Assembly: GCA_018882975.1 (NCBI GenBank)
Contig: VEQZ01000013.1
Coordinates: 1-33,796 of the forward strand
Direction of reading: 5' to 3'
From: Rhodocyclaceae bacterium
GTDB taxonomy: Bacteria > Pseudomonadota > Gammaproteobacteria > Burkholderiales > UBA3065
Length of the DNA: 33,796 nucleotides
Below are positions 33,055-33,796 of this stretch, piece by piece. A program made the translations under genes and the position numbers. The notes below the pieces were generated by a model. That model made no database searches. It saw only the letters and a program-made list of their open reading frames with translations, and was not told where the DNA came from. Every line of letters starts with the position of its first letter. Position 1 is the stretch's first letter.

Positions 33055-33651
33055 ATGTCTACTCCCGCCGCTGTAACGGCCGCTGCCCGGCCAGCCCAAC
33101 CCGCCAGCGCCACCCGTTGGGTCTGGCTCGACCTCGAGATGACCGGACTCTCGCCCGAGCGTGACCGCATCCTCGAGGTGGCCATGGTGGTGACTGACGG
33201 CGAACTCAATGTGGTCGCCGAGGCGCCGGTCTGGGTGGTGCACCAGTCCGACGCGGCCTTGGCCGGCATGGACGCGTGGAATACCGGCACGCATGGCCGC
33301 AGCGGTCTGGTCCAGCGCGTGCGTGCTTCGACCACCGGCGAGGCCGAGGTGGAGGCGGCGGCGCTGGCCTGGCTGCGCCAGCATCTGCCGGCCAAGGCCT
33401 CGCCCATGTGCGGCAACAGCATCGGTCAGGACCGGCGCTTTCTGGCCCTGCACATGCCGCAGCTGGAGGCCTTTTTTCACTACCGCAATATCGATGTGAG
33501 CACGCTCAAAGAGCTGGCCAAGGCGTGGTACCCGGCCGAGTTCGCTGCCTTCAAGAAGAAGACGCGCCACGAGGCGCTGGCCGACGTCTACGAGTCGATC
33601 GACGAGGCGCGCTACTACCGCGACGCGGTGTTCAAGGCCGCTGCCAGCTGA
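33055..33651 (+). CDS. orn: oligoribonuclease
   Basis: A 198-residue DEDDh 3'–5' exonuclease that degrades two- to five-base RNA, including pGpG from cyclic di-GMP breakdown, and is essential in many proteobacteria. The catalytic motifs are 'WLDLEMTGL' (24–32, Asp and Glu), '[16 protein letters not shown]' and '[18 protein letters not shown]' with the terminal His/Asp. An N-terminal extension of about 20 Ala/Pro-rich residues precedes the domain. Its 3' end overlaps the minus-strand transferase gene by 37 bases. Confidence 0.97.
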   Translation: MSTPAAVTAAARPAQPASATRWVWLDLEMTGLSPERDRILEVAMVVTDGELNVVAEAPVWVVHQSDAALAGMDAWNTGTHGRSGLVQRVRASTTGEAEVEAAALAWLRQHLPAKASPMCGNSIGQDRRFLALHMPQLEAFFHYRNIDVSTLKELAKAWYPAEFAAFKKKTRHEALADVYESIDEARYYRDAVFKAAAS

Positions 33652-33796
33652 GGCTGCGGCGGGGCCGGGACCTCGTCGGCCGGCTCGGCCTGTGCCACCG
33701 GCAGCCATTGGCCGGCCTGCAACGCTTCGAGCGGCCGGAAATCGGTCTTGTAGCGCATTTTCGCGCTCTCGCCGATCCAGTAGCCCAGGTAAAGGT
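33615..33796 (-). CDS. aminoacyl-tRNA–protein transferase (Ate1/Bpt family), C-terminal end (partial)
   Basis: A minus-strand frame open to the right edge, encoding the last 60 or so residues of an Ate/Bpt-type arginyl- or leucyl-tRNA–protein transferase, which adds an amino acid to proteins for N-end-rule degradation. The visible start '[20 protein letters not shown]' and then '[10 protein letters not shown]' are the conserved C-terminal block. A Pro/Ala-rich tail ends at TAG 33615–33617, inside orn. The gene has no start in the window, which is why it is easily missed. Whether it is the Bpt (leucyl, acidic N-termini) or Ate subtype cannot be seen from this end. Confidence 0.85.
   Translation of the reverse strand, partial: LYLGYWIGESAKMRYKTDFRPLEALQAGQWLPVAQAEPADEVPAPPQPQLAAALNTASR

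Noticed and set aside
1-33796. CRISPR arrays, insertion sequences or rRNA genes
   Set aside because: No regularly spaced repeats of CRISPR size, no transposase-like protein and no rRNA-like stretch were seen on either strand.

Overview
The window looks like chromosomal DNA of a betaproteobacterium, most likely a Rhodocyclales/Zoogloeaceae-type organism. This is inferred from the high GC, the gene order (yciB–yciI–bolA–ppiC and nrdR–ribD–ribE–ribBA–ribH–nusB–thiL–pgpA–pncC), a RibBA with a decayed cyclohydrolase half, and a proton-pumping pyrophosphatase beside a soluble one. No marker gene fixes the genus.

Region by region. 1–383 is the 3' end of ubiD. 384–2868 is a lower-GC island with a C5 cytosine methyltransferase and a convergent putative PD-(D/E)XK restriction endonuclease; their stop codons interlock on one CTAG. 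2869–3680 is a PepSY/PsiE membrane pair. yaaA (minus) and murB (plus) follow, divergently placed. 6000–8458 holds yciB, yciI, bolA and a parvulin chaperone, then an MDR oxidoreductase. 9635–13825 is a signalling operon: a triple-PAS hybrid histidine kinase and a response regulator with a degenerate HD-GYP domain. 14002–15188 is an Xre-antitoxin/AbiEii-like nucleotidyltransferase pair, next to the 3' end of tRNA-Asn(GTT). A membrane adenylate cyclase and an unknown exported protein are read on the minus strand, and a small acidic protein plus msrA on the plus strand.

19154–21972 carries two pyrophosphatases back to back: membrane H+-PPase hppA (minus) and soluble ppa (plus). After a DMT transporter come nrdR and a riboflavin run with overlapping starts (ribD, ribE, ribBA) followed by ribH. 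Then come nusB, thiL, pgpA, pncC and a CobD/CbiB-family protein. On the minus strand a Ste24-like M48 protease is followed by rsgA. orn (plus) converges on, and overlaps, the 3' end of an Ate/Bpt aminoacyl-tRNA–protein transferase at the right edge.

Most of the window is ordinary core genome. The accessory or less explained parts are the R-M island and its two flanking inverted repeats, the toxin–antitoxin pair with a palindrome at its 5' end, the degenerate HD-GYP output protein, the unknown exported protein with a 12-base tandem repeat, the acidic small protein coupled to msrA, and the 15-base repeats before ribH. All functional calls rest on motif recognition by eye; no database search was run.
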